Shown piece after piece: positions 1 through 9,524 of a stretch of 64,000 bases of DNA; the first letter of the stretch is position 1; every line of letters begins with the position of its first letter. A model generated the notes under the pieces. The model saw only the letters and a program-made list of their open reading frames with translations, did no database searches and was not told where the DNA came from. The position numbers and the translations under genes were made by a program. The stretch comes from Gammaproteobacteria bacterium. Lineage in GTDB: Bacteria; Pseudomonadota; Gammaproteobacteria; Pseudomonadales; Pseudohongiellaceae. The DNA lies in the NCBI GenBank assembly GCA_009844085.1, contig VYCF01000071.1, forward strand, positions 78,886 to 142,885, read 5' to 3'.

Positions 1-2
1 CG

Positions 3-998
3 ATCTTCTCGGACGTTGCCTACGTCATCCTGAATCCATTGGTGCATTCCGCCGCCCGCACCATGAACGTCGGCATCGCCGCCATGTCCACGGGGCTCGT
101 CGGCGCGCTGCAATTGACCCATGCCATCGTGCCGCCGACGCCCGGCCCGCTCGCGGCCGCCGCGCTGCTCGGCGCCGATATCGGCAAGACCATCATCTAT
201 GGCGGAATCGCCTGCCTGTTCGGCTCGCTGGCATGCTGGGCATGGGGCAAGTTCGTCTGCGGACCGCGCGTGAAAACCCCGGCGAGCGACGAGTTCGGCA
301 GCGTCGAAAGCAGTCTCGACGGCGGCGAGAATCTGCCTTCGACGCTCAGCTCCTATACTCCGATCGTGATCCCCATCCTGCTGATCGCGGCCCAGAGCGT
401 GGTATCGCTGGTATACGAGGACGGCCATATCCTGCGCAGCGTCTTTCGCTATCTGGGCTGGCCGGTGGTCGCGCTGTCGATCGGCGTCTGGCTCGCCTAT
501 CGCAATATCCGCAGCACCGAACAGCGCGAACAATCGCGCGACGCCTGGGTCGAAGCCGCCCTGAAGACTTCGGCGATGATCCTGGTGGTTACCGGACTCG
601 GCGGTTCGCTGAGCGCCATCCTGCGCGGCACTCCGGCGGTCGACTACATCGCGGCGCTGTTCACCGATTTCGGCCTGCCGGCGATTCTGCTGCCCTTCAC
701 CATCGGCATCATCGGCAACATGATCACCGGTTCGACCACGGTCGGGGTGATCACGGCGGCTTCGCTGAGCGCGCCCATGCTGGGCAATCTCGGCCTGTCG
801 CCGGAGGCGGCGATGCTCGCCGGCGCCAGTGGCTCGGTCATCATCAAGTATGTCAACAGCAGTTATTTCTGGGTCTGCACTTCGCTGTCACGGCTCAGCG
901 TACCCGACGCCGTATTCAGTTACGGCGGGGCGACGCTGATGGGCGGACTGGTTTCTTTCGCGGCTGTATGGGTATTCTGGGTAACGGGCCTCGTCTAG
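3..998 (+). CDS. GntP-family permease, C-terminal part (5' end outside window)
   Basis: The frame is open from base 3 (IFSDVAYVILNPLV...) with no start codon upstream in the window, so only the last 331 residues are present. The gluconate-permease family has a similar segment with a conserved FSDVxYVxLxPL-like stretch, followed by many membrane spans. Here hydrophobic helices cover most of the sequence, with a hydrophilic loop near residues 85-105 and a GNMITGSTTVGVITAAS segment typical of GntP transporters. Family members import gluconate or related hydroxy acids with protons across the inner membrane. The next gene, a GabD-like dehydrogenase, starts 37 bases downstream on the same strand and may be co-transcribed. 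The substrate could instead be gamma-hydroxybutyrate or another short hydroxy acid. That is inference from the neighbour. Confidence 0.85.
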   Translation: MFSDVAYVILNPLVHSAARTMNVGIAAMSTGLVGALQLTHAIVPPTPGPLAAAALLGADIGKTIIYGGIACLFGSLACWAWGKFVCGPRVKTPASDEFGSVESSLDGGENLPSTLSSYTPIVIPILLIAAQSVVSLVYEDGHILRSVFRYLGWPVVALSIGVWLAYRNIRSTEQREQSRDAWVEAALKTSAMILVVTGLGGSLSAILRGTPAVDYIAALFTDFGLPAILLPFTIGIIGNMITGSTTVGVITAASLSAPMLGNLGLSPEAAMLAGASGSVIIKYVNSSYFWVCTSLSRLSVPDAVFSYGGATLMGGLVSFAAVWVFWVTGLV

Positions 999-1035
999 CC
1001 CGGCGGACATCTGAAATTTTCCCGGAGGTGTTGTC

Positions 1036-2487
1036 ATGCAATTGCAAGATGAGGGCCTGTTGCAAACCAGGGCGTATTTCGATGGCGGCTGGCACGAAGC
1101 CGACGACGGCTCGACTACTCCCGTTCTGAATCCGGCGACGGGCGAAACCCTGGCGCAGGTTTCGCGCTGCGGGCAGGTTGAAACCCGCCGCGCCATCGCC
1201 GCCGCGCATCGTGCGTTTCTGGACTGGCGGCAGCGCACCGCGGAAGAGCGGGCGGCGGCCTTGGGCCGGCTGAACGATCTGATAATGGCCAACCTCGAAG
1301 ACCTGTCCAGGATTCTGACCATCGAGCAAGGCAAACCACTGGCCGAGGCGCGCAAGGAGGTTGAAATCGGCGCGGGCTACATCAAGTGGTTTGCGGAGGA
1401 AGCGCGCCGGGTTTACGGCGATACCATTCCGAGCCCCCGCAAGGACCACCGCCTGCTCGCCATCAAGCAGCCGGTCGGCGTGGCCGCGTGCATCACGCCC
1501 TGGAACTTTCCCAACGCCATGCTCGCGCGCAAGCTCGGTCCGGCGCTGGCCAGCGGCTGCACCGTGGTCTGCAAGCCCGCTAATGCGACTCCACTGTCGG
1601 CTCTCGCCCTGGCCGAACTTTCCGCGCGCGCCGAAATTCCCGCCGGCGTCGTCAACGTGCTGTGCGGGGACACGCAAGCCATCGGCGCCGAAATGACTTC
1701 CAATCCCAGGGTGCGCAAATTGACGTTTACCGGCTCCACCGAGGTAGGAAAACTGCTGCTGGAGCAATGCGCCGCAACGGTCAAGCGTACTTCGATGGAG
1801 CTGGGCGGCAATGCGCCGTTCATCGTCTTCGACGATGCCGATCTCGACGCCGCCGTACAGGGCGCCCTCGCCTGCAAGTACCGCAATGCCGGCCAGACCT
1901 GTGTCTGCGCCAACCGGATTTTCGTGCAGTCCGGGATATACAGGGATTTCGCCGAACGATTCGCCGCGGCTTCGGCGGCACAGCAAATCGGCAACGGGCT
2001 CGACGACGACACGGTCATCGGTCCATTGATCGACCGTCAGGCGGCCGATTCGGTGCTCGAGATGATCGAAGACGCCATGACGCTTGGCGCCGAAGTCGTA
2101 ACCGGCGGCAAGCGGGCCGGGAATGGAGAGTGCTTCGTGGAACCGACCGTGCTGACAGCCGTGAAACCGGAAATGCGGGTTTTCAGGGAAGAAATCTTCG
2201 GCCCGGTCGCGCCATTGTTCGAATTCGATACCGAGGAAGAAGCCATCGCTCTCGCCAACGATACCGATGCGGGTCTTGCGGCCTATTTCTATGCCCGGGA
2301 TGTCGGCAGAATCTGGCGCGTGGCGGAAGCCCTGGATTATGGAATCGTCGGCGTCAACGAAGGCATCGTCACCAATCCCATGTCGCCTTTCGGCGGCATG
2401 AAGGAATCAGGCTCCGGCAGGGAGGGATCGAAGTACGGCATGGACGACTACCTGGAGATCAAGTATCTCTGCATGGGCGGCCTGTAG
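1036..2487 (+). CDS. gabD: NAD(P)+-dependent succinate-semialdehyde dehydrogenase
   Basis: A full-length 483-residue aldehyde dehydrogenase that follows E. coli GabD almost from end to end. It oxidises succinate semialdehyde to succinate in the cytoplasm, the last step of GABA or gamma-hydroxybutyrate breakdown. The active site is visible: Glu255 in SMELGGNAPF and nucleophile Cys289 in NAGQTCVCANR. The nucleotide-binding FTGSTEVG motif lies near residue 231, and the family C-terminus SGSGREGSKYGMDDYLEIKY is intact. The ATG follows GGAGG (bases 1023-1027) at about 8 bases. Its place just behind a GntP-type permease and opposite a 2-hydroxyacid-type FAD oxidoreductase suggests a short-chain hydroxy-acid catabolic block. 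Confidence 0.93.
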   Translation: MQLQDEGLLQTRAYFDGGWHEADDGSTTPVLNPATGETLAQVSRCGQVETRRAIAAAHRAFLDWRQRTAEERAAALGRLNDLIMANLEDLSRILTIEQGKPLAEARKEVEIGAGYIKWFAEEARRVYGDTIPSPRKDHRLLAIKQPVGVAACITPWNFPNAMLARKLGPALASGCTVVCKPANATPLSALALAELSARAEIPAGVVNVLCGDTQAIGAEMTSNPRVRKLTFTGSTEVGKLLLEQCAATVKRTSMELGGNAPFIVFDDADLDAAVQGALACKYRNAGQTCVCANRIFVQSGIYRDFAERFAAASAAQQIGNGLDDDTVIGPLIDRQAADSVLEMIEDAMTLGAEVVTGGKRAGNGECFVEPTVLTAVKPEMRVFREEIFGPVAPLFEFDTEEEAIALANDTDAGLAAYFYARDVGRIWRVAEALDYGIVGVNEGIVTNPMSPFGGMKESGSGREGSKYGMDDYLEIKYLCMGGL

Positions 2488-2505
2488 GCCGTTTCAGGCG
2501 GGGGA

Positions 2506-5397
2506 TCAGGCCAGCGCCATTTCGAGTACCCTGGCTACGTGCAGGGCCTCGCGGGAAGCGCCGTGTCCGATCTGGCCGCGGCAACTGACGCCGTTGGCGA
2601 CGATGAGGTTGTCCTCGTCCGCGGCGCGCACCGCGGGCAGCAGGCTCAATTCCGCCATGTCCATCGAGTAGCGGTAATGTTCGGCCTCGTAGCCGAAGGA
2701 GCCGGCCATGCCGCAACAGGACGAATCGATCACCTCGATTTCCAGTTCCGGCACCAGCGCCAGCGTCTTGTTCAGCGCGGGCATGACGGCGAAGGATTTC
2801 TGGTGACAATGGCCGTGCACCAGCGCCCGCTTCTGCGCGAGCGGTTTCAGCTTCAAGGCGAGTCGGCCGGCTTCGTGTTCCGCGGCAAAGAATTCTTCGA
2901 ACAACACGGCGTTGTCGGCCAGTTTCTCCGCCTCGGGACCCAGCCCCATGACGAGATATTCGTCGCGCAGACTGAGCAGGCAGGATGGCTCCAGGCCGAC
3001 GATCGGCACGCCGCGTTCGACAAACGGCCGCAAGGCTTCGAGCATGCGCCGGGCCTCGGCCTTCGCCTCGTCTACCAGGCCGCTGCTGAGAAAGGTGCGG
3101 CCGCAACAAAGCGGCCGGGAATCGCCGGCCGCAGGCGCCGCCACGCGATAACCCGCCGCCTGCAGCACTTTCTGCGCCGCTCTGGCGTTCTCGCTTTCGA
3201 AGCAGCTATTAAATGTGTCGACGAGCAATACGACTTCCCTGCCCTCGCCCGCGGCGTCGGCGGGCTGAAACCGGTCCCGCCGCCAGCGTGGCAGCGGGCG
3301 GTTCGCGCTGAGACCGAACAGCCATTGGGACAGCAGGGCAAGGCCGGTAAGACGGTCGCGCAGATCCAGCAGCGAGCCGAGCGGCCCGAGACGATGAGCA
3401 TAACGCGGCAGCCAGGCAAACAGCCGGTCGCGCAGGCCAATCCGTACGCCTGAACCTTGCAAGCGCCGATGCTGATGCAGGAACTCGATCTTCATCCGCG
3501 CCATGTCGACCCCGGTGGGACATTCGCGCCGGCAGGCCTTGCAACCCACGCACAAGGCCATGGTTTCGTACAACTCCTTCGACTGAAGCGCTTCGGCGCC
3601 CGCGGCCCCGCTCAAGGCCAGCCGCAGACTGTTGGCGCGGCCCCGGGTGAGATGGACTTCCTCGCCCGTAACGCGGAAGGAAGGACACATGACGCCGCCT
3701 TGCGCCTTGCGGCAGGCGCCATTGTTGTTGCACATCTCCAGGGCGCGGTCGTAGCCCTGCCATGCGGACCAGTCGAGCGCGGTTTCGACCGGCTCGCATT
3801 GGTAGCCGGAGGGATAGCGCATGATCGCGCGGTCGTCGAAGCGATGCGGATTGACGATCTTGCCGGGGTTGAAGACATTGTCCGGGTCGAACCAGCGTTT
3901 CACCTGTTCGAAGTTCTCGACCATGCGGCGGCCGAACATGGGCTCGTGAAACTCCGAGCGCGAGATGCCGTCGCCATGTTCGCCGGAATGGGAGCCCTTG
4001 TACTCACGCACCATTTCCAGCGCTTCTTCGGCGATGGAACGCATCGCCTTCGCTCCTCCCGCCTGTTTCATGTCGAGCACGGGACGTACATGCAGGCACC
4101 CGACCGAGGCGTGGGCGTAGAAGGTTCCCGTCGTGCCATGTCGCGCGAACACTTCGCTCAGGCGCGCGGTGTACTCCGCCAGGTCCTCCAGCGCCACGGC
4201 GCAGTCTTCGATGAAGGAAACCGGTTTGGCGTCGCCTTTCATCGACATCATGATGTTCAGGCCCGAAGCCCTAACTTCCCAGACCGCCTGCTGGAACGAA
4301 GGATCGACCGCTTCGACCACGGACGACGGTTGTCGCTGATTTTCAGATAGCGATTCCACTAATTCCACGAGTTGCCGCAACGAGGCCAATTGCTCGCCGT
4401 GATCGTCGCCGGCGAATTCGACCAGTAACAGGGCGTCGGGTTCGCCTTTCACGAATCGGGCGACGGTCGGTGCGAACAGCGGGATTTCCCGGGCCAGTTC
4501 GATCATGGTGCGGTCCATCAATTCGACGGCGGCGGGATTGAGTTTGACGATATGGCGCACACTGTCCATGGCGTCGTAGAAGCGGGCGAAATGGCAGATT
4601 CCGAGCACCTTGTGCGGGGGAATCGGCTGCAGGTCGAGATGTATGCGCCGGAAGAATCCCAGGGTGCCTTCCGAACCTACGAGCAGCCGCGCCAGGTTGG
4701 GCCGGTCCAGGGTCAGTTCGTCAATGTTGTAGCCGCCGACGCGGCGCAGCAATTTGGGAAAGCGGCGCCGGATTTCATCGGCCTCACTGTCGCCGAGGTC
4801 AAGCAGGTTTTCCACGAGTTCAGACGGCATGTCGCCGTTGCCCGAATCACCAAGGCCGGAAACAGCGCGGAAATGGGCCTTGACGCCGCCCGCGAGCAAA
4901 GCTTCGATCGAACGCACGTTATGCACCATGTTGCCATAGCGGATTGAACGCGCGCCGCAACTGTTGTTGCCGGTCATGCCGCCGATGGTGGCGCGATTGG
5001 CGGTGGACACGTCGACCGGATAGAACAATCCATGGGGTTTGAGATAACGATTGAGTTGTTCGAGCACGATGCCGGGCTGCACGCAGACCGTGCGCGCCCC
5101 GGCGTCGAAATCGACGACATTGTTCAGATGGCGGGTGCAGTCGAGGATCAGCGCTTCGCCGATGGCCTGGCCGTTCTGGGACGTGCCGGCGCCCCGCGGC
5201 AACACGGGTACGCCTTCTTCCTCGGCGATGGCGAGCGCAGCCGCGGCGTCTTCCTCGTCGGCGGGCACGGTTACGCCGACGGGCATGATCTGGTAGATCG
5301 AAGCGTCGGTGCTATAACGCCCGCGATTGAAGGCGTCGAACCAGACCTGCCCCCTGATTTCCCTTTCCAGCCGGCGTTGCAGGTTTCCCGAAGTCAT
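2506..5397 (-). CDS. FAD-linked oxidase / Fe-S oxidoreductase fusion (D-2-hydroxyacid dehydrogenase, YdiJ/GlcD-GlpC type)
   Basis: A 963-residue fusion. Residues about 40-270 form a PP-loop FAD-binding domain (PRGAGTSQNGQAIG, TIGGMTGNNSCGARSIRYG). The FAD-oxidase C-terminal domain follows to about residue 540 (GEHGDGISRSEF). A ferredoxin-like region has two cysteine clusters, CNNNGACR...MCPSFR and CVGCKACRRECPTG. The end has two CCG domains (PLCCGRTF, SSCCGMAG). Such proteins oxidise D-lactate, D-2-hydroxyglutarate or similar acids and pass electrons through Fe-S centres to the respiratory chain. D-2-hydroxyglutarate is attractive because gabD lies next door (convergent, 18 bases apart), but the sequence does not fix the substrate. 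Confidence 0.88.
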   Translation of the reverse strand: MTSGNLQRRLEREIRGQVWFDAFNRGRYSTDASIYQIMPVGVTVPADEEDAAAALAIAEEEGVPVLPRGAGTSQNGQAIGEALILDCTRHLNNVVDFDAGARTVCVQPGIVLEQLNRYLKPHGLFYPVDVSTANRATIGGMTGNNSCGARSIRYGNMVHNVRSIEALLAGGVKAHFRAVSGLGDSGNGDMPSELVENLLDLGDSEADEIRRRFPKLLRRVGGYNIDELTLDRPNLARLLVGSEGTLGFFRRIHLDLQPIPPHKVLGICHFARFYDAMDSVRHIVKLNPAAVELMDRTMIELAREIPLFAPTVARFVKGEPDALLLVEFAGDDHGEQLASLRQLVELVESLSENQRQPSSVVEAVDPSFQQAVWEVRASGLNIMMSMKGDAKPVSFIEDCAVALEDLAEYTARLSEVFARHGTTGTFYAHASVGCLHVRPVLDMKQAGGAKAMRSIAEEALEMVREYKGSHSGEHGDGISRSEFHEPMFGRRMVENFEQVKRWFDPDNVFNPGKIVNPHRFDDRAIMRYPSGYQCEPVETALDWSAWQGYDRALEMCNNNGACRKAQGGVMCPSFRVTGEEVHLTRGRANSLRLALSGAAGAEALQSKELYETMALCVGCKACRRECPTGVDMARMKIEFLHQHRRLQGSGVRIGLRDRLFAWLPRYAHRLGPLGSLLDLRDRLTGLALLSQWLFGLSANRPLPRWRRDRFQPADAAGEGREVVLLVDTFNSCFESENARAAQKVLQAAGYRVAAPAAGDSRPLCCGRTFLSSGLVDEAKAEARRMLEALRPFVERGVPIVGLEPSCLLSLRDEYLVMGLGPEAEKLADNAVLFEEFFAAEHEAGRLALKLKPLAQKRALVHGHCHQKSFAVMPALNKTLALVPELEIEVIDSSCCGMAGSFGYEAEHYRYSMDMAELSLLPAVRAADEDNLIVANGVSCRGQIGHGASREALHVARVLEMALA

Positions 5398-5430
5398 GAG
5401 CGAAACCGCGCCGGCGCCGAAGAGGCCGGA

Positions 5431-7146
5431 TCAATAACCCACCGCGGCGCCATCCCCCCGGCGCGAATCGGAAGCGCCGAGAAAGAGGCCGGCTTCACGG
5501 TCATGATAAACCCCCATGGCCGCTCCCTGGCTGCCGCGGGACATGAGGCTGTGGCCCATGGCTTCGTATAGCCGGATCGTGTCCGCCGACAGGGCGTTCG
5601 GCTCCATGCTCGTGACATCGGGCAGCCACTGGTGATGAATGCGCGGCGCTTCGACCGATTCGGCGATGTTGTAGTCGTGATCCACGATATTCAGGATCAA
5701 TTGCAGGACGGTATTGATGATGGTCTTCCCACCCGGACTGCCGACCGCGAAAACCGGCTGGCCGTCCTGGGCGACGATGGTCGGCGTCATGCTCGAAAGC
5801 GGCCGCTTCCCGGGACGGATCAGGTTCGGCGGAGTGCCGATCAGGCCGTTGGCGTCGGTGACGCCGGGAACGGCGTTGAAATCGCCCATTTCATTATTGA
5901 GCAGATAACCGCCGCCATCGACGACGATGGCCGAGCCGTAACCGAATTCCAGCGTATAGGTCAGGCTGACCATGTTGCCGTCCTTGTCGACCACGGAGAA
6001 ATGCGTGGTCTCCTCGCTTTCGTATGCCTGGGCGAACAGATCGGGATCGCTGTTCGAGGCGCGCTCAAGATCAATGGTGCCGCGCAGGTCTTCGGCGTAT
6101 TCCTTCGAAGTGAGCCGATCCAGCGGCATGCCTTCGTTGAAATCGGGGTCGCCGAGATGCTCCGCGCGGTCGGCGTAGGCCCGGCGCATGGTTTCGGTCA
6201 GGACATGCAGATAGGCGGCCGAGTTATGGCCCATTGCCGCGAGATCGTATCCTTCCAGGACGTTGAGCATTTCCACGAGCACCACCCCGCCCGAACTCGG
6301 CGGCGGCATGCTGACGATTTCATAACCGCGATAGCTGCCGCGGATGGGTTCGCGCTCGACGGCTTCGTAAAGAGCCAGGTCCTCTTCGGTGATCACGCCG
6401 CCGATATCGGCCATGAACTGCGCGAGCCGCCTGGCGTTCTCGCCCGCGTAGAAGCCGTCCTTGCCATTGTCGCGGATCAGCTCCAGCGTCGCCGCCAGAT
6501 CCGGCTGCACCCAAATTTCGCCGAGTTCGTAGAGCGAGCCATCCGGCTTGAAGAACACCGCCGCGCTCGAAGGATATTGCCTGAAGCGGCCCTGATTGCC
6601 CGCGAAACTGCGTTGCAGCGTGTACGTGATGGGAATGCCTTCTCTTGCGAGCGCCACGGCGGGCGCGACGAGATCGGCCCAGGGCAGGCTGCCGAGTTCC
6701 TGATGCGCTTTCCAGAGTCCGGCTACGGTGCCGGGCACGCCTACTGCGAGCGGTCCGAAATGATTGGAGTTGTTGACGACCCGGCCATCGACGCCGAGAT
6801 ACATCTGTTCGGTCGCGGCCAGCGGGGCCTTCTCGCGGAAATCGAAGGCCGTGGCGTTGCCGTCGCCGCCGTGATAGACCAGAAAGCCGCCGCCGCCGAT
6901 ATTGCCCGCGCTCGGCCAGGTGACCGCCAGGGCGAATGCCGTGGCGATGGCCGCGTCAACGGCGTTGCCGCCGTTCCTGAGCGTCTCCACGCCGACTTCG
7001 GAAGCCAGGCGGGACGCGCTGCTGACCATGCCGTTCTTTGCATAAGTCGGCGTGCGGCCGCCCTCGGCGAAGGCCTGGCTGACGAGGGCCAGCAAAAGGA
7101 AAGAAACAATAATCCGGAAAATTCGATGCTGCATCACGAAGCTCAT
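5431..7146 (-). CDS. ggt: Gamma-glutamyltransferase (secreted, self-processing)
   Basis: A 571-residue precursor with a Sec signal peptide (hydrophobic run IIVSFLLLALVSQAFA). Gamma-glutamyltransferases hydrolyse or transfer the gamma-glutamyl group of glutathione and gamma-glutamyl peptides in the periplasm. The Ntn-hydrolase nucleophile is the first Thr of EETTHFSVVDKDGN, where the precursor would cut itself into large and small subunits. The substrate-binding motifs RPLSSMTPTIV and GSPGGKTIINTVLQ are present, and the C-terminus SDSRRGDGAAVGY is complete. The start at 7146 is used here; a second ATG four codons in (MQHRIF) is possible. A secreted dipeptidase further on (8278-9456) could split the Cys-Gly product. 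Confidence 0.93.
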   Translation of the reverse strand: MSFVMQHRIFRIIVSFLLLALVSQAFAEGGRTPTYAKNGMVSSASRLASEVGVETLRNGGNAVDAAIATAFALAVTWPSAGNIGGGGFLVYHGGDGNATAFDFREKAPLAATEQMYLGVDGRVVNNSNHFGPLAVGVPGTVAGLWKAHQELGSLPWADLVAPAVALAREGIPITYTLQRSFAGNQGRFRQYPSSAAVFFKPDGSLYELGEIWVQPDLAATLELIRDNGKDGFYAGENARRLAQFMADIGGVITEEDLALYEAVEREPIRGSYRGYEIVSMPPPSSGGVVLVEMLNVLEGYDLAAMGHNSAAYLHVLTETMRRAYADRAEHLGDPDFNEGMPLDRLTSKEYAEDLRGTIDLERASNSDPDLFAQAYESEETTHFSVVDKDGNMVSLTYTLEFGYGSAIVVDGGGYLLNNEMGDFNAVPGVTDANGLIGTPPNLIRPGKRPLSSMTPTIVAQDGQPVFAVGSPGGKTIINTVLQLILNIVDHDYNIAESVEAPRIHHQWLPDVTSMEPNALSADTIRLYEAMGHSLMSRGSQGAAMGVYHDREAGLFLGASDSRRGDGAAVGY

Positions 7147-7175
7147 TACGATATTACCCGCGGGACAAAACCCGG

Positions 7176-7204
7176 ATTATACTTGCGATCTGCCTGGAAT
7201 ATAA
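7176..7204 (-). promoter_or_regulatory. Possible ggt promoter
   Basis: On the minus strand there is a perfect TATAAT (7176-7181) about 30 bases upstream of the ggt start. The matching -35 region, TTATAT at 7199-7204 with a 17-base spacer, is weak. The site sits in the 87-base divergent gap between ggt and the methyltransferase gene. Confidence 0.35.
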
Positions 7205-7233
7205 AAAACCGTGGCCACAACAAGGAGCGCGAC

Positions 7234-8262
7234 GTGCTGAAAAAAATATCCGAACCCTTGTGGAATGCGTACAGGGGCTGGGACGTCCCCAGCCGCGTGA
7301 GGCGCCTCGGCGGCTGGCTGGAAAGAAGGCGGCAAGACGATTCCGGCGGCGGCTACGACCACTCGGAGACAGTCAACGAGTATTACGACCTCTGCAACGA
7401 ATTCATGCAGTTTGGATGGAACGAATCGCTGCACTTCGCGCCGCTGAGACCCGACGAGTCGTTGGCGCAGTCCATCGTCCGCCACCAGCGATTGATGATC
7501 GAAAAATTGCAATTACGCGAAGACATGCGCGTGATCGACGTCGGCTGCGGCGTGGGCGGTCCGATGCGGAGCGTCGCCCGGGAGACCGGCTGCAAGGTTC
7601 TCTGCCTCAACAACAACGAACAGCAACTCGAAACGGCGCGGAAAAGAAACAGCGAGCAGGGGCTCGATCATCTGGCGGAATACATGCGCTGCAACTTCAT
7701 GGATATGAGCGCCATCGAAGCCGATTCATTCGATGCGGCTTACGCAATCGAGTCCACCTGCCATGCCCCGGACAAGCAAGGCGCGTTCGAGCAGATATAC
7801 CGCGTGCTGAAACCCGGCGCATTGTTCTGGGGCCAGGAGATGTGCATGACCGACAAGTACGATCCCGCAAACGCCCGGGACCGGGAAGTAAAGGATGAAC
7901 TCATGCTCGGAATCGCGCTTGACGGCATCGCCACCTATTCAGAAGTGAATCGCATGCTCGAAGCCGCTGGCTTCGATATCGTAGAGGCGGTTGACAGGGG
8001 AATTGCGGATGAGTCCGGCACGCCCTGGTACCGACCCATGGAAGGCCTTGAAGGAACCTTGCAAAGCAGGTTCCGCGGAACGCCCCTCGGCCGCAAGGCG
8101 ATGATCGCCGGATTGCGGGTAGGCGAGGCGTGCCGATTCGTTCCCAAGGGATCCACAGCGGTGGTTCAACTGATGAATCGAACCGCCGACGCTTATGTCG
8201 CGGGCGGCAAGTCGGGGATATTTTCTCCGTTATACTGCTTTCTCGTCCGCAAACCGATGTAA
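7234..8262 (+). CDS. Sterol C24-methyltransferase (Erg6/SMT) homologue
   Basis: 342 residues from a GTG start preceded by AAGGAG (7223-7228). A much longer open frame upstream is antisense to ggt and is not used. The protein follows eukaryotic Erg6. It has an SMT-type aromatic region EYYDLCNEFMQFGW (about 49-62), the SAM-binding motif VIDVGCGVGGP (about 100-110), then LNNNEQQLETA, YAIESTCHAPDK and EQIYRVLKPGA. It also keeps the C-terminal sterol-methyltransferase domain ending VAGGKSGIFSPLYCFLVRKP. Erg6-type enzymes add a methyl from SAM to C24 of a sterol side chain. Bacterial SMTs are known but uncommon, and no squalene epoxidase or oxidosqualene cyclase is in this window. It starts a plus-strand run that includes a Rieske oxygenase and a P450. 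Another isoprenoid lipid as substrate cannot be excluded. Confidence 0.82.
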   Translation: MLKKISEPLWNAYRGWDVPSRVRRLGGWLERRRQDDSGGGYDHSETVNEYYDLCNEFMQFGWNESLHFAPLRPDESLAQSIVRHQRLMIEKLQLREDMRVIDVGCGVGGPMRSVARETGCKVLCLNNNEQQLETARKRNSEQGLDHLAEYMRCNFMDMSAIEADSFDAAYAIESTCHAPDKQGAFEQIYRVLKPGALFWGQEMCMTDKYDPANARDREVKDELMLGIALDGIATYSEVNRMLEAAGFDIVEAVDRGIADESGTPWYRPMEGLEGTLQSRFRGTPLGRKAMIAGLRVGEACRFVPKGSTAVVQLMNRTADAYVAGGKSGIFSPLYCFLVRKPM

Positions 8263-8277
8263 CCTGGAATCGCCGCC

Positions 8278-9456
8278 ATGACTGAACTGCCGAAGAAACT
8301 GCCACATCAGACCGGTTCCTTCCCGCTCGCCGCCCTTCTGCTGGTCACTCTTCTGCTGACGCTGGCCGGCTGCGGCGACAGCGGCGCGCCGGCCGAACCG
8401 GTCGCGGCCGCGCCGGAACCCGTAGCCGAAACCGAACAGCAATTGATCGAACGCGCCAGGGGAATACACGACCGGGTCATCACGCTCGATACCCACGTCG
8501 ATATCGATACTTCGAATTTCACCCAGGACAACAATTACACGAGCGATCTCGACACCCGGGTGACCTTGCCTAAGATCGAGGCCGGCGGGCTCGACGTGGT
8601 CTGGTTCATCGTCTATACCGGCCAGGGCCCGCTCGATGAGGAAGGCTATGCGGCGGCCTACGCCAACGCCATCGACAAGTTCGACGCAATTCATCGGCTA
8701 GCAGAGGAAATCGCCCCTGATCGAATCGGCATCGCGCTGACTTCGGACGATGTCCGCGAGATCGCCGCGAGCGGACGCAAGGTCGCCATGATCGGCATCG
8801 AGAACGCATATCCCCTCGCACTCGATCTGTCCCGAATCGAGGAGTTCCATGACCGCGGCGGGCGCTACATGTCGCTCGCCCACAACGGGCACAACCAGTT
8901 GTCAGACTCCCATACCGGCGAAGCCGAGGGCGATTTCCTGCACGGGGGACTGAGCGAACTCGGCCGGCAAGCCATAGCCGAAATGAACCGGCTCGGCATC
9001 ATGGTCGATCTCTCGCATCCTTCGGCCGAAGCCATCTCGCAGATGCTCGACATCAGCACCGCGCCGGTCATCGCGTCGCATTCCTCGGCCCGGGGGCTGA
9101 CCGACAACAGCCGCAACCTGAGCGACGAGTTGCTGCTCCGGATCCGCGATAACGGCGGCGTGGCGCACGTCACGGCTTTCGGCGCCTACGTCAGCGATAC
9201 CGAGCCGGCGACAGTCGCCGACTTGGTTGACCATGTGGACTACATGGTAGACTTGATCGGCATCGAACATGTTGGCATCAGTTCGGATTTCGACGGGGGC
9301 GGCGGCATCGAAGGCTGGAGCGACGCCTCCGAAACCTTCAATGTCACCCTTGAACTCGTCAGGCGCGGCTATAGCGAGGAAGAAATCGAAATGCTGTGGA
9401 GCGGCAACCTGTTGCGCGTACTCGACGAAGTCCAGCGCATCGCCGCCGCGAACTGA
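8278..9456 (+). CDS. Membrane dipeptidase (peptidase M19), lipoprotein
   Basis: 392 residues with a lipoprotein signal, a long hydrophobic stretch ending in the lipobox LAGC (Cys at about residue 31). The M19 family hydrolyses dipeptides, including Cys-Gly and some D-residue dipeptides, using two metal ions. The metal and active-site segments are visible in order: LDTHVDID (HxD), an acidic helix around MIGIENAYPL, VDLSHPSAE, ASHSSARGLTDNSRN and GISSDFDGG. It starts 15 bases after the methyltransferase and is probably co-transcribed. With the secreted gamma-glutamyltransferase it could complete extracytoplasmic glutathione or peptide breakdown. Confidence 0.9.
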   Translation: MTELPKKLPHQTGSFPLAALLLVTLLLTLAGCGDSGAPAEPVAAAPEPVAETEQQLIERARGIHDRVITLDTHVDIDTSNFTQDNNYTSDLDTRVTLPKIEAGGLDVVWFIVYTGQGPLDEEGYAAAYANAIDKFDAIHRLAEEIAPDRIGIALTSDDVREIAASGRKVAMIGIENAYPLALDLSRIEEFHDRGGRYMSLAHNGHNQLSDSHTGEAEGDFLHGGLSELGRQAIAEMNRLGIMVDLSHPSAEAISQMLDISTAPVIASHSSARGLTDNSRNLSDELLLRIRDNGGVAHVTAFGAYVSDTEPATVADLVDHVDYMVDLIGIEHVGISSDFDGGGGIEGWSDASETFNVTLELVRRGYSEEEIEMLWSGNLLRVLDEVQRIAAAN

Positions 9457-9471
9457 AGCCGTATTGCAGTC

Positions 9472-9493
9472 ATTCCGCGCGCAGTCGCGGAAT
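9472..9493. repeat. REP-like palindrome
   Basis: ATTCCGCG and CGCGGAAT (9472-9479 and 9486-9493) form an 8-bp perfect inverted repeat with a 6-base loop between two genes of the plus-strand run. Related palindromes built on TTCCGCG/CGCGGAA or TTCTGCG/CGCAGAA occur at 47161-47196 and 44097-44136, so this looks like a dispersed repeat rather than a terminator. No T-run follows. Confidence 0.5.
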
Positions 9494-9524
9494 CTCGGCG
9501 GTTCTGCACAACTCGGAGAGATTC

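Noticed and set aside
916..1986. A 356-codon minus-strand frame opposite gabD
   Set aside because: It is a GC-driven open frame opposite a highly conserved gene, with no motif.
5632..7233. A long N-terminal extension of the methyltransferase frame
   Set aside because: It lies antisense to gamma-glutamyltransferase. The GTG at 7234 has a good ribosome binding site, and the protein from there matches the SMT family length.
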